From: Acridotheres tristis
Lineage: Eukaryota > Chordata > Aves > Passeriformes > Sturnidae
Reading direction: 5' to 3'
Assembly (NCBI GenBank): GCA_037013685.1
Contig: CM072899.1
Coordinates: 3,961,479-4,025,478 of the forward strand
Length of the DNA stretch: 64,000 nt
Part shown: positions 40,337-51,501 of the stretch, in pieces
Layout of the letters: each line of letters begins with the position of its first letter
Position numbering within the stretch: the stretch's first letter is position 1
The notes under the pieces: model-generated
What the model was told of the DNA's origin: nothing
The model's input: the letters and a program-made list of their open reading frames with translations, nothing else
The model's database searches: none
Made by a program: the position numbers and the translations under genes

Positions 40337-41471
40337 GTGGTAAAATGATCAGAAGACAGGTGGCTGGGAACTTTGCACAGCTGTGTGGGTGCATTGAGGT
40401 GGGTAAGGTCAGGGTGGTGGTAACTCCACCTCAGCCCCATCTTGAGCTCAGCTGAAGGGAGTTGAGTCCTGAGTAGACTTGGCCGCTCACTCAATCTCAT
40501 GGTTTCTTTCATAAAGATGCATTTATGCCTTATGCCATTTCAGTGTGTTGTGTTAGGCACTAGTACACAGAAAAAAATAGTATTGAGTAGGAGTTCTGGA
40601 ATAAACGGTGTGATTTTCTGCTTTGAAAAGGATTCTTCCTTTAAATGATTAACTGTGTTTGATTCTGGGTATGCCAGCTGGCTAGAAGAGGGAAGGCAGG
40701 ATTTGATAATGTTTAGTTTTTTCTTAGATGTTGCAAGAATCTTAATTCCTTCCTTCATTGTATTTCAAAATAATATAACTATTGATTTCAGAGTGGAGCC
40801 GTCGATGAAACTGCTATTATCTTACGCTGTCACAATAGCCGCACTTTCTCAGGTTCCTTTGATGAGCAAGGGGAACAATCCCTTTTCTTTAAATGCAGTA
40901 GTTTGGGCTTTAAACTTCCAGGCATACTCTCGAGGAGGGAAAATTCTCTCCTAGGCATGTTTTTGAGAAGGACAGCCCTTCTAACACGGCTTGCAGCAGA
41001 CAGGGAGGCAGTAGCTGGACTTGCCCCAAGGAAGAAGTTGTTGCCCAGCTCCACACGAGCCCTGGGTGAGGAGCTGCACGCCCACCTTGCGTAACGGTAG
41101 CGTGACCATCGCCGGCCGGGACAGGACACCCGTCCAACTGTCATCTGTGCTCCAGCAGAGCCCTCCCAGTAATGATGTTTGCTTTGGCATGGCTTTCTGG
41201 CTCTAATTTGTCAAGTTGCACTGAAACCCTCCCTCTGCATTTCCTGCTCAGGGAGAGGAACCTTGTTGCATGTTGTGTTCAGCCCTGGAAATTCATCTTT
41301 ATTGTGCTCATGAAGTTGAGCTTGACCCGTCCTCCAAAAGGGCAGGGGAAAGTTTTGCAAACAAGTTTGTCTGCTTAGAAACAGCAGCAAGAAAATGGCC
41401 TGAACCATAAACTGAAGGAATAAAATGAGGGTAAATAAAAATAAAAGTTCATTTCTCTCTTGGTTTTGTGG

Positions 41472-41495
41472 TTTTTTTTTTTTTTTTTTTTTTTT
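41472..41495 (+). repeat. Poly(T) tract, 24 nt
   Basis: It is a pure T run, the third of the closely spaced long T tracts at 39-41.5 kb. No coding or retrocopy feature is visible next to it. Confidence 0.9.
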
Positions 41496-44400
41496 AAAGG
41501 AAGGATGGGGGAATAATAGCCTTGTTTTCATTGATGCGAACTTGCTGATAGAAAAATGAGAACAAGTTTACAGTAGCTTTGACATTAGTTACCTTTATTC
41601 AGCATGCTCCAGCTGCATTGAGCCCTCAGGAAGCCTTCACCATGCACACAGTTTGTTCTTGGGTGTGAAAGCAAACAGTATTTGAGTTGGCAGTAACTTC
41701 CCTTTTAGAGAAGTTTGCTGCCTCGGCAAGAAACCGCAGCGTGAGCTTTCTGCTGTTGAATGTTTCCACTGGCAGGATGGCCTTTTTCCACATTTCCTTG
41801 GTTTAAGGAAACAGATTTTGAACTTTTTTTTTTTTTAAAAGACAAAATGCCAACATTTAACAGCTGGAGTTAGTATATAATTTATGGGTTTCACTTTTAT
41901 GCTCTTTCAGTATATAAAAATTAAAAATCTGCAATTATTCTGAAGTTATGCGAGTTATTGCAGAAAAGTGATTAAAAAGTTGAACCTCTGTTATGAGGAT
42001 TTCAAGAAAGTCATTGTTATCTAAACAGTTATTTTTAATTACTCTCTTTAATGACTTGTAATTGTTATAATTTACTTCTGTTATTACACTTACCATATAC
42101 GTGATATTTAAGGAAGTCTTTTGTTTCCCCCCTTTGATTAGCAAGGAGGAATTTGTGCAGTTGAAGCACTTTATATGTTTAGTTTTTTTAATTATTCTTG
42201 CATGAGAGCTTGTTAATCTTCCTTCTCCTATGAGAGTCTTCCCACTGTGGCAGCTCCTTTTGGAATATTGATGCAGGTAGAGCAGGCAGAGGCTTCCAAG
42301 CTGCACCTTGCCAAGTTGCTACTTGCTAGCAAGAAGGGCTTTTAAATCTGGCAGTAAAGATATCCAGATGCTGAACGGACCCTGATTCACCTCCGTTTGC
42401 TCCCTTTTGGGGTGGCCTCTTTTTCTGAGCCGAAATTCAGTGCACGCTGCTCAAACTTTGATATGCCTCGTATTGGCTACAAATTTCAGATCCCAAACTC
42501 AGCAGCTAGAATTAGAAACAGATTAGATGCAGGAAATTAATGCAGCCAGCCAGTAAATTATGGAGCAACAGCCGCAGTAAGTGTGGTGGTATTTGTATTC
42601 TGACAGTTCAGGGATACTTGTGTTTTGCTGAGCATCACTCAGCTCACATCTGTATAAACACTGGGAACACAGCACAGATCTTTAAAAAGCAAATCAGCCC
42701 AAAGAAAGCTTTGCTGAAGGAGTTTCCCTGGTTTCGCAAGCTGGAAAAGAAGGGAGGGGGAAGGAGAGGAGAGGCTGGAAAGTAAATATATTATGTACAA
42801 TGCTGTTCGTATTAAAATCACTTAATTTGTATTTTAGATTTAGGGGAAAAAACATGTTGTAATGATGAACAGCAGTGTATGAGAAATGTATATTTTTTTA
42901 TTTTCCCAGACAGTGGCTATTTGTCATTTTTATCTGTGGGACTTGAAGACTTGATTGGATTTATTATGTATGCTGCCTGTTTATGGCGCTTTTATTGTAC
43001 GCTGTTAATTTGTTGTAACTGCTGCCACTTTCTTGCCAAGGACCCCTTGAAAGCAAGTATGTGTCAACAGTTACCTTCCAGTTTAATAAAGTTAAGGCTA
43101 TTTCTCAAGTTTGGTTGTTCTGTGTTCATGGGGAGCTTTTGACTGTTGTAGCTGAAAAGAGTTGCTGGAACACAGGCTCAGTCCTGCAGCATGTGTGTTT
43201 GAAGGTAAACCACTTTCATTTTTTTTTGAGGGCGTTTATCTGTATTTTAAATTAATAACACAACACTAGCCTACGGGTATGGTTACTTTAGTTCACGGCA
43301 AAGAAAGTAAAAGGAAAAAATCTCAAGCTTCTTTAAAGTAAGCAGGTCAGTCGGCTTTTAAAATCAAATATAAAATGTCTTTTAAATATGATGCTAATAT
43401 GAAGAATGAGATGATACCTTCTTATGTTTTGCAAGCCCAGAAACATTGATAAATTATCCAAACAGGATTAGAGTGTAGTTATTGGTAATAAAACTGAATG
43501 TTTTTATATGATAAGGATTAAACAAGATGAGACTTCATTTTTCAGGAAAGATGCAAAGACAACAATAATCCGAAGAAAAAATAATGTGTTGTGGATATAT
43601 ATTTAAGGCACAACTGGAGGTAGAATTAAAACGGTGGATTAAAGATGCTTTGTGGTAAAATAATGGCTGGAGTTGATGCACTTCATTTTCATTCTGTTTA
43701 ATTTATTTGAGTTTATTGCCTGCCGATGAATCTCAGTGATGATGCCAATTCCATGAGGTCAGCTGTGTTATTAACTTTCTCGATAATGAGAGGTGGAAGC
43801 ATGCTCTGGAGAAGGAGCAAGGACCCTTCAAATGGATGGGAACTGCTGGATTTTGTTTACTGTGAGGGTGTGATGTGTAACCCTTTAGAAGGGGTGCTCT
43901 TGAGGAGGCAGGAGATCCTCCTGCCTTTGAGAGTGCTTTCTGTGGAGCATTATGATTTGGTGAAATCAGGTTTGGGAGATGGCTGAATTTTTAACATCTG
44001 TGAAAGCCTTTATAAACCAGAATAAGTCACACAGGAACACAGCACAGTTGTGTATGTGGCCACAGCGTCTCTTCTAACCTGTGGATTGCATCTTATCCTG
44101 CAAAAGCCGTGTACTAAAGTCCTCCTTCCTGGAAAGGTCATGCAAGTTTTGCTTCTGGAATTGATAAAACCTGTCTGTTTTCACTCTTCACGTCTAAAGG
44201 CTGGTTTGCTCAATGGTGCCTTACAAGGCAAGCCCAGAGTTTGTTCAGCTCGTTTCGTTGGTATGACCTGGGTTCTGTGAGCTCTGCCCCTGTTATGTCT
44301 CAGATTATTACATTCCCCTCCCGTTCCACCTTGCCCATCACCATGTGCATATTTCATATTGTAATGGTTGCCCATATGCGTGCTTGGAAATAGCACCTGC

Positions 44401-44580
44401 TTTTTCCAGAGTCACAGTACTACCCAGGGAGACACCTGATTTGTAATCCTGGTTATATTAAAAGCTGATGTAATGCTGATGGGCCATAGAGTACAGATTC
44501 AGAAAGAGAAAAACTCCTCACTGAGTGACTTGATATGCATTAAAACAATCCCATATTGCTAAGATGTGCATTTGCACTGG

Positions 44581-44604
44581 TGTGCACGTGTGTGTGCACA
44601 CATG
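44581..44604. repeat. Alternating pyrimidine-purine tract (Z-DNA-prone)
   Basis: Twenty-four consecutive bases alternate strictly T/C with G/A, with inverted TGTGCAC / GTGTGCACAC halves. It is an imperfect TG/CA microsatellite that could adopt Z-DNA or a cruciform under supercoiling. Confidence 0.6.
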
Positions 44605-47600
44605 CCCTCTGTCTTACTTTGACTGAATTTTCTGCACTCATATGTGAAGGGTGGAATTCCACCTATGACAATGTAAAAAACAGATTTTTTTCCTCCTCAT
44701 TTCTTGCCTTTTTTTTTTTTTGGTCACATTTGCTTTTTGCAGTAGTTGTGAGTGTAGTAATGACAAGCACTCTACTTGGGCACTGTTCACTCTGTTCTGC
44801 GTTTATCATATAGCAGAGATCCTTTGGTGTGCTCTGATGAATCAGAGTGCAGACAGAAACACAAAGCATTGACTAAACAGATTATCAGGAATAGTTTATT
44901 TAAAGAGGGGATATTCCTGGTGGGATGAGAGGATCTGAATCTGCTCAGCTTTAGCATGTGGGGCTGTAATGTCTCCCCCTCTGCCAGAAAAGTTAGGACT
45001 GAGTTTGTTCTTTGATGTTGTGTGTTGCAGTAGAAAAAAGTATTTATAAAATGCTGCGATTGTTTCCTCAATTCAGTTATATTTTATGTGTAGGTGACTT
45101 GTTACATACCTGGCTTCTTCTATATTTCATTCCATGATTTATGTGGGCAGGAATGTACTTTTGGAGTCTATAGGATCAAGACTTGTATAGGGTCTGACCT
45201 GGGGCCCATTGGATGGAGGGAATTGGAGCACCACTTTGCACTTGGTGAGCTAGTGGTCAAACTTGCAGGTCTAAAATGGGTTTTTGCTGTTGGGTTCATG
45301 CTGTGAATCCATGAAGGGATGATTCCCCCTCCTGAGCTCTGTCTGGGCATCCAGGTCCCCTGCCTGGATGGGTGGGTGCCTGCTCATGGCAAGCATCTCT
45401 CTCCATTCTCTTTGTGCCAGACCCTGCTCTGTGAGATGTTACCCTGCCAAACCCAACCCAGGACAGATAAACTGAGAAAACAGGTCTCATGTGAAACATA
45501 CAAGTAACAAACATTGTTTGTTTAGTGCTTCCCCACCCTCATGTTTAATTGTATAAATTAAATGTCGCGTCAGTCTGCCTCAGGTGTTGGCATCCTATTC
45601 AAATTTCAATTACCACCATTAAAGTATATTTATGCAGTTCACAAATATAGGGAGAACATATTTATAGCGATCTTTTATTGCTGGTTACGTCCTAAAAAAA
45701 TAACGCTGAAATGCTGAATTGTGAAGTTTAAGCAAGTTTTAAGTTGAAGGAAAATTTCTTTTCTCACACAGTACAAGTCCTAGATGAAACAAACAGCGAT
45801 GAATTGTATCACTGCTCAGCTCATGTCTGTGTGACTGTACAGCAGTAATCACATAGTGTTACTGGAACCACCTAAATAATTAATTGTAAGAAAACAACAT
45901 AGTTAAGGCTCAGGAGGGGAGCAAAGGGGAGAGGTGCAAGACTGAATTTTCTCAGTGCCTGGAAACAACATTTGCAAGGCTCTCTTTAGCTACTGCTAGG
46001 AAGAATATAATTGAACAGGCTGAAATTATACTTCTGAAAGAATAAGCTTTTCTGTATATCAAACATTTCATACAGTAAAACAATGCTATACCTGATGAAT
46101 AATTAAAGTACTGAAGAAAAACATCTCTCCGTGTATAACTTAATTATATGTGTGAAGCATTTTTTACCCTTACGAAAAAAATGTAAGGAACGACTTTTGT
46201 TTTCATCTCCGTTCATTATATGAGAGGCTCTTTCTGTAAAATATGAAGTGTTGTGGAGCTCTGTGAACTTCTCAGTGGCTTTCTGGGATTGTCCTACGTG
46301 ACCCTTAAAGTGTTGGTGATAGATTCAAGTGTGGTGGCATTTCCAGAATGGGTTTGTTGTTTTTGTTTTTTTTTGTCTAAAGCAATGGGTAAAGACATGT
46401 AAGAAGAGGAGAGAGTGCAAATGGTAGCACTGCTTCATTGTGTATACAAAGCAGGCTTTGTGAGAAAGAGAATTAAGAATTCAGTTTTTCAATAATGAGA
46501 AAATAGTGTTAATTTATAGATTTTTGTGAGTGCATATGAACTCTTAGATAAAGCTGCAGCCACTCTAAAGTATTATTTTCTTCCTTACTCTATTAAGTGA
46601 ACATGGTTTAATTTTTTCTAAATATCGCTAAGGCAGATGCTTTTCTAACTTTCACCATCAAGCCATTTTGCACCCACCGTCCAACAAACTCATGATGTTC
46701 TTGAGGCTCTTACATCACCGATGTAAATGTATCTGGACCAGAGATACTGACATTATCTCCAGAAACTTGTCACTTGGAGTGATCTGAAGTCCCAGTGTGT
46801 TTGTGTTGGGCAGTTGTGGGGAGCTCAGGTTCCCCAGCATGGTGATTTTAGAGGTGTTATGCAGTTATGGGGTGTTTCTTTCTCTCACGAGAGAAATACC
46901 GGCTGGGAAGGGTCTTTTTACTCATCCATTCTCAGCCCTTATTTGTGCTCCTGTATCCAGTGCTGCTGCACCTGTATGGCTTTCCCTCTCTAAGTAGGAG
47001 ATTGGCAAGCTGCTCTCCTCAAGACTTTGTAGCCTGTTGAATCATTCAAATGTGTGTCCCCCACAGAAGGCACTCTTTTTCTTTCCTTATTCTTTGTTTT
47101 TTTTTTTTTTTCTCAGTGCAGTCAAATGTCTGGTTTTGTTTCTCACCTCCACATAATAAAATCAAAACTATTAGTAATAGAAGAACCTGTAGAAAGGGGA
47201 GGTTTTTCTCCCATCTGCTACTTCATGCTTGGGTGTGAAAGGAGCCAGGATCATGTTTCTCCTGGCAGTTGTCTGGCTGGCATCCTGGATGTGGGAGGCT
47301 GAGGAAAGGTGCATGAGAGTGAGGGGGGGGCACCCTGAATGTGGCTTGATTACATAATTGGAACCCCTGGTGACATCCATTGTTTTGCTGGACAGGGAAG
47401 TCTGTCTGTTGTCACAAGCTGCACCCAGGAGCTGGGTCATGAGGCATTCAAGTACACCCTAAACAAGTATTCTCTTGTGAAAAGGGTAAGGAAACTGCTG
47501 GAAAAACATCCTCGTGGATTATTTTTAACCCAGTCTGTCAGGACTGTCTATGTCCCAATGTGAGCCTTGTCCCCTGTAGCAGAGGAACGAGATGAAGTGG

Positions 47601-49221
47601 GTTGCATCTGGTTATTTAACGTTCTCCTAAGGGTTTCTTTGAGGGCCTTCTTCCTCTGAAAGTACTTTTCTAAATTACTGTGAATTAAGGGTGGGAGGAG
47701 ATTTGATTAGCTTGGGTACTCCTTGGTAGTCATCATGAAAGCCTTCATTTTTGTTTGGGAGGATTGAAGAGTTTTCCTGGTGTATGTAGTGGTTACTGCC
47801 ATGGAAATACCTCTAGTGCAGAGGCAGAGCTACTTAAAAATACTTTCAGCCAGCAGATCCTTGCTGTTTGCAAGGGTTCCTTTGGCAATGAAGATTATTT
47901 CAGAAAAGAGTATCTTTTTTCTTCTTAAAAGGTTACTAAGGATACTGTCCCTAAAATAAGGATAGGAAACTCTTAAATATGGCATCACAGATTGGATACC
48001 TTTGCTTCTAAATCACTTGTGTTTGATATGTGGGTGCTTGTGTTGTTTTCTCATTCTTTGTTAGTCTGTCTGTGCAAACAGATGTACATTGTCTTCAGGA
48101 TTATTTCAAACCATAAACTATTTAAGACATTCTAAAGTGAATACAGCAGTATTAGAAATCCAAGCTGGAAGCAGGTGCTAATCCTGCTGCTTGATAACTC
48201 AGGGAAGGTTTGGGTGTAACCACTGAAGGTTTTTTGTTTGGTTTTGGGCATTTCAGTCAAGAATATATTTTTATTTTCTATAGACCTAAGAACATGATCT
48301 GAATATATTCTGTACTGGGGAGGGTTTTTTTTGCTGTTCAATGCTAATAATATTTACAATATTTACTTTGTTCCTGTTAGTTGTCTTTAGCTTTGTAAAT
48401 GCTTCTTTGACTTCTCTTGTACGTCATTGCATGCTCAGATGGCTTCATGTAGAGACAAAGTCATCAGAGCATTGAAAATGATTGAAAATTTCTGAGCATC
48501 TCAGTGATGCTATTCATTTTCATTTTCCAAGAGCAATACAACCCTTCGTTGGAGGTTGATATACCTGACATGTTAGAGGGGAATTTTTGAAAAGGAAACA
48601 GTTTTCAAGGATATTTTATTCTTGAGCTGTAAGCAAATGTTGACATCAAAGTCTCAGGCACTTCTAGCTGAGGTGTTAAAGATACCTAGTTCTCTACTGC
48701 TCCTGGAAGATGCTGCCAATTTCATTAGTTTTTAGGATTCTCTGGTCCTGCTATTTGAGCAGGAGCATAGTTGAAGATGAAGGTCAGTCTCTATACTCTT
48801 TAGATAACAGAATGGGCACCATTGAAAAGCTTCCACACCTTTCTTCTTTTTTATGAGTAGAACGGCTTTGCTAAGCAGACACTTATTTTAATGATAGCTA
48901 ACTACATTTACACATTGTACAGTGGTATTTTGCTACATTAATTACCTTGTCAAATGTAATAGGTAATTACCACATCAAATCACCTTCATATGTTACATGG
49001 AGGCATAACTTGCTAAATTATTTTAAAAAACAAACAAACAAAATCCCAGAAGCCCAAGGGCAACGTCACCACAAACCTGTCTCTTTCTCTTTTAAAATAA
49101 CCCAGTGATGGATGTGAAGGCGGGAGCCTCACTAACCTCAGCTAGTGTTGGCTTTGGGGTATGGCAGCAGCTGCTCTGTGTCCCCCAGCACCATGCACGT
49201 CCCTTCTCTGATTTTAAATAA

Positions 49222-49690
49222 AGTCCTCTGATTTTATTTTATCTGTTTTTTTTGTTCCTAGCCTAAAGCTGGTCTTTTGAGTGAATCCATGAGCAGATTT
49301 GTGCCCAGTCTGAGCTGTGCTGGAAGGAGCACTTCTGTGTCACCAACCATAGTACACAAAGGAAGAAATGTAATAAATTTTGGTGGTTCTTTCCTATCTG
49401 ATAGCTACCTAAATGGCATTTCTGGTGAAACTGCAACAAATATTTGAAACTAGTTAGTGCTTTAATGTGCAGAGAGTATGTGCCACTGTGGTACCCACAG
49501 GGACCAGGAGCTGAGTGATGCAAGCCTCTGTCTTGTCTTACTGTAGCATAAAAGGGATGTGGGGGAAAGGCTGCTTTAAAATGCAATTGTGAGTAGACAC
49601 CAACCCATAAAGCTCAGTTAGCAGGTTGCTTTGCAGATAAGTACTATTGCTTTAGATCCTCCATATTTTGCCTTTTTGAGGATCTACTTA
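49222..49690 (+). repeat. Left direct repeat (copy A) flanking the TOPORS-like module
   Basis: This stretch aligns in the same orientation with 52321-52915. It shares long runs such as GATTTTATTTTATCTG, CCTAGCCTAAAGCTGGTC, GAGTGAATCCATGAGCAGAT, ATCTGATAGCTACCTAAATG and TTTAATGTGCAG, in the same order. Point differences and indels are scattered, so the duplication is not recent. Compared with copy B it lacks about 165 nt, roughly where B carries 52665-52835. A 107-codon minus-strand frame inside it has no recognisable domain and is not treated as a gene. Confidence 0.85.
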
Positions 49691-50029
49691 GTGTCCTCAA
49701 GAATTTTGGCAGAGGCTGTTGGTGCACTACATGGCTCTGGGAAAAATAAAGAGCAAATGGGTTCAGTCAGGGAGGGAAGACCCTCTTGTATGTTTGTATT
49801 TTATGTCTGTTTAAATATGCTTGGTGTCTTTTGTCCAGTGGTGAAAGAAGGATGAAAAGAGGTGGGAAATGCTGTTGTTTGTACTTTCATATGCATTACA
49901 TGCGCCTACAAAAGACTCCAATTGCCAGTTTTTGGAAGACAAATTCATTTATTTTGAAAACTGTGTGAATATGTTACTATGTAACTATAGCTATCTATCT
50001 GTATATATGCATAACTATATGTAACTATT

Positions 50030-50375
50030 ATTCAGCCTTGAGGAGACTGAGGCAGGACTTCATTGTGATCTTCAACATCCTTACGAGGAGAAGCAGAGGA
50101 GTAGATACTGATCTCTTCATTCTTATGACCAGTAGCAGGACTCAAAGAAATTATGTGAAGCTGTCGGGGAGGTTTGTTAGATATCAGGAAAAATAGTTTT
50201 CCCCCAGAGAGTGGTTGATTACTGGAACAAGTGATAGCATCAAGCCTCTCTGAATTCAAGAAGTGTTTTTTTAACAGTGCTGTCAGGCACATGGTGGGAT
50301 TCTTAGGGTCTTCTCCACAGGCCCAGGAGTTGGGCTCAATGATCGTGATGGATCTGCATGTTCTGTGATTCCAAT
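50030..50375 (+). mobile_element. CR1 LINE 3' fragment next to the TOPORS-like gene
   Basis: The fragment begins near TTCAGCCTTGAGGAGACTGA and ends with TGTTCTGTGATTCC, the CR1-type 3' terminus. It contains the characteristic stretches for an uncovered run of the CR1 3' end. It is 5'-truncated and has no coding capacity. It lies tail-to-tail with the minus-strand gene, only about 50 nt beyond its stop codon, so it probably contributes to the gene's 3' untranslated region. Its sequence differs from the other CR1 copies here and may be another subfamily. Confidence 0.75.
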
Positions 50376-50426
50376 AATGGCTCCTTGGCAGGAACTAAAA
50401 CTGATTTATGGAGGCACCCTTCAGTT

Positions 50427-51501
50427 TCAGTGACGTGGCCTCCTGCGAGCTGGAGAGCCTTTGAGGCTGCTGGCCCTCCTTTTTTGTGGTCGCCGTGGTC
50501 CCCCAGGTGTAGGATTACTGCCCCTAATGAAATTAGGAGGGCCTGGGCACAGCCGCTCTGGTTCCTCCTGGGGTTCTTTCTCCACATGGATGGTAGTAGA
50601 AACAGAGGGGTGTGTACTTGGACCCCAACCAATGGCACTAGATGAGGTGCTAGGCATCTCATCCACACTGGATCTTGCTGGACCAGGGGTAAGAGATGAG
50701 CTGTCCTCCTGCCCTGTGGCACCATGGGTGTCCCCCTGGCATGGCAGGTGGTGGTCATCCCTGTGACGCTGCTGCTCAGGGACATGTGTGTGCTGGGCCC
50801 CGGATGTTGCTGTTTCAAACAGCATCTCCAAGCTCTGACAGAACCAGGAGTGCAGGGTCTGTTGTAATGCTGAGTTGGCAGACAAACAACTCATCCAGTT
50901 TGGGAGCTGGAAGCCTCCCACAAAACCCTGGGCATCTCCAGCTGTCACCCACTCTTGGTTTGCTCCAGGGTGATGGAGGTTGGAAGCATCTGACTCTCCT
51001 GGGAGCAATACTGGTGGTGTCGTGGGTGGAATGATAACATCCTCCTCAAAATCATCATCTGCCCGCACTGAGTGCAGGATGGAGGTTATCTGCCCCTTGC
51101 ACAAGGGGCACTGGGTCTTGTTGTTGGCCCACTGCTGGATGCAGTCATAGCAGAAGCAGTGCAGGCACGGCATCACAAAGCTGGGCTCCCTCCAGCTGTC
51201 CAGACAAATGGAACAGCGGTCCTCCACCTCTGTGTTCATGCTGCCCCTGCGCTGTCGTGGGATGGGGGGAACTTGGGATGGCGAGCCGCTCCCCCTTGCT
51301 GCTTCTACAGCAGTGCCTTCCATTCTGGGGAAGGGCAACAGACACAATAGTCACTGATGGGCCCAGGGAGGAGAGGAAGAGATACCCAGGTCACTCAGGA
51401 AGGAAACCCTCCCAGCTCCCAAGGGTGACATGTCCCTGTCTAGCTCACCTCGGCTGCTGTGAGCGCCTCTTCCTCAAGCCCCGTCTGCCTGAACGTGGCA
51501 T
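50427..51501 (-). CDS. TOPORS-like RING-finger E3 ubiquitin ligase, two coding exons
   Basis: Exon 1 runs from the ATG at 51501 down to 51449 and exon 2 from 51324 down to the stop at 50427-50429. Joined, they give 951 nt, or 316 residues. The start is chosen because exon 1 ends AG|GTGAGC, exon 2 follows a pyrimidine tract ending CCCCAG, and the junction codon AGA keeps frame; without splicing an in-frame TGA follows at once. The protein has a basic N-terminus, a complete C3HC4 RING (C55, C58, C71, H73, C76, C79, C90, C93) and then the HSVRADDDF-type segment typical of TOPORS. A Trp/Leu-rich helical stretch (about 160-190) recalls the TOPORS post-RING region. A Ser/Pro/Thr-rich linker and a basic, probably nuclear-targeting tail (about 294-316) follow. 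TOPORS is a nuclear ubiquitin and SUMO E3 ligase of roughly 1,000 residues; this paralogue is far shorter and lacks the long Arg/Ser-rich part. Ligase activity is inferred from the intact zinc ligands. A second possible start is the ATG at 51323, in good Kozak context after splicing. Substrates are unknown. Confidence 0.85.
51099..51215 (-). other. C3HC4 RING-finger coding segment
   Basis: This segment encodes the eight zinc ligands in the order C-x2-C, C-x-H, C-x2-C, C-x2-C, with 12 residues between the first two pairs and 10 before the last. All ligands are present. The hydrophobic and Trp positions expected for E2 contact (Ile after the first Cys pair, Trp before the last pair) are also kept. 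The fold therefore looks intact rather than decayed. Confidence 0.85.
51325..51448 (-). other. Intron of the TOPORS-like gene (124 nt)
   Basis: On the minus strand the donor is AG|GTGAGC (GT at 51448-51447). The acceptor is a pyrimidine-rich run ending CCCCAG (AG at 51326-51325). Retaining the intron puts an in-frame TGA at the exon 1 boundary. Removing it joins exon 1 to the RING-coding exon in frame. An intron just before the RING exon argues against a simple processed retrocopy. The call rests on the sequence only; no transcript data were available. Confidence 0.75.

Larger units (their letters stand above)
40337..49221. other. Non-coding stretch, no gene recognised
   Basis: A small CpG-containing patch lies at 41.0-41.15 kb. 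Segments at 42.36-42.56 kb and 45.54-45.7 kb look like candidate conserved non-coding DNA. T tracts lie at 41472 (24 nt), 41824, 44709 and 47097, with the alternating tract at 44581. No frame encodes a recognisable protein. Confidence 0.55.

Noticed and set aside
49263..49586. 107-codon minus-strand frame inside direct repeat A
   Set aside because: No domain was recognised, and indels between the two copies make conservation of the frame in copy B unlikely.
50336..50818. 160-codon minus-strand frame overlapping the TOPORS-like exon
   Set aside because: It is the shadow of the RING gene in another frame. The gene frame has a complete domain and the family signature.
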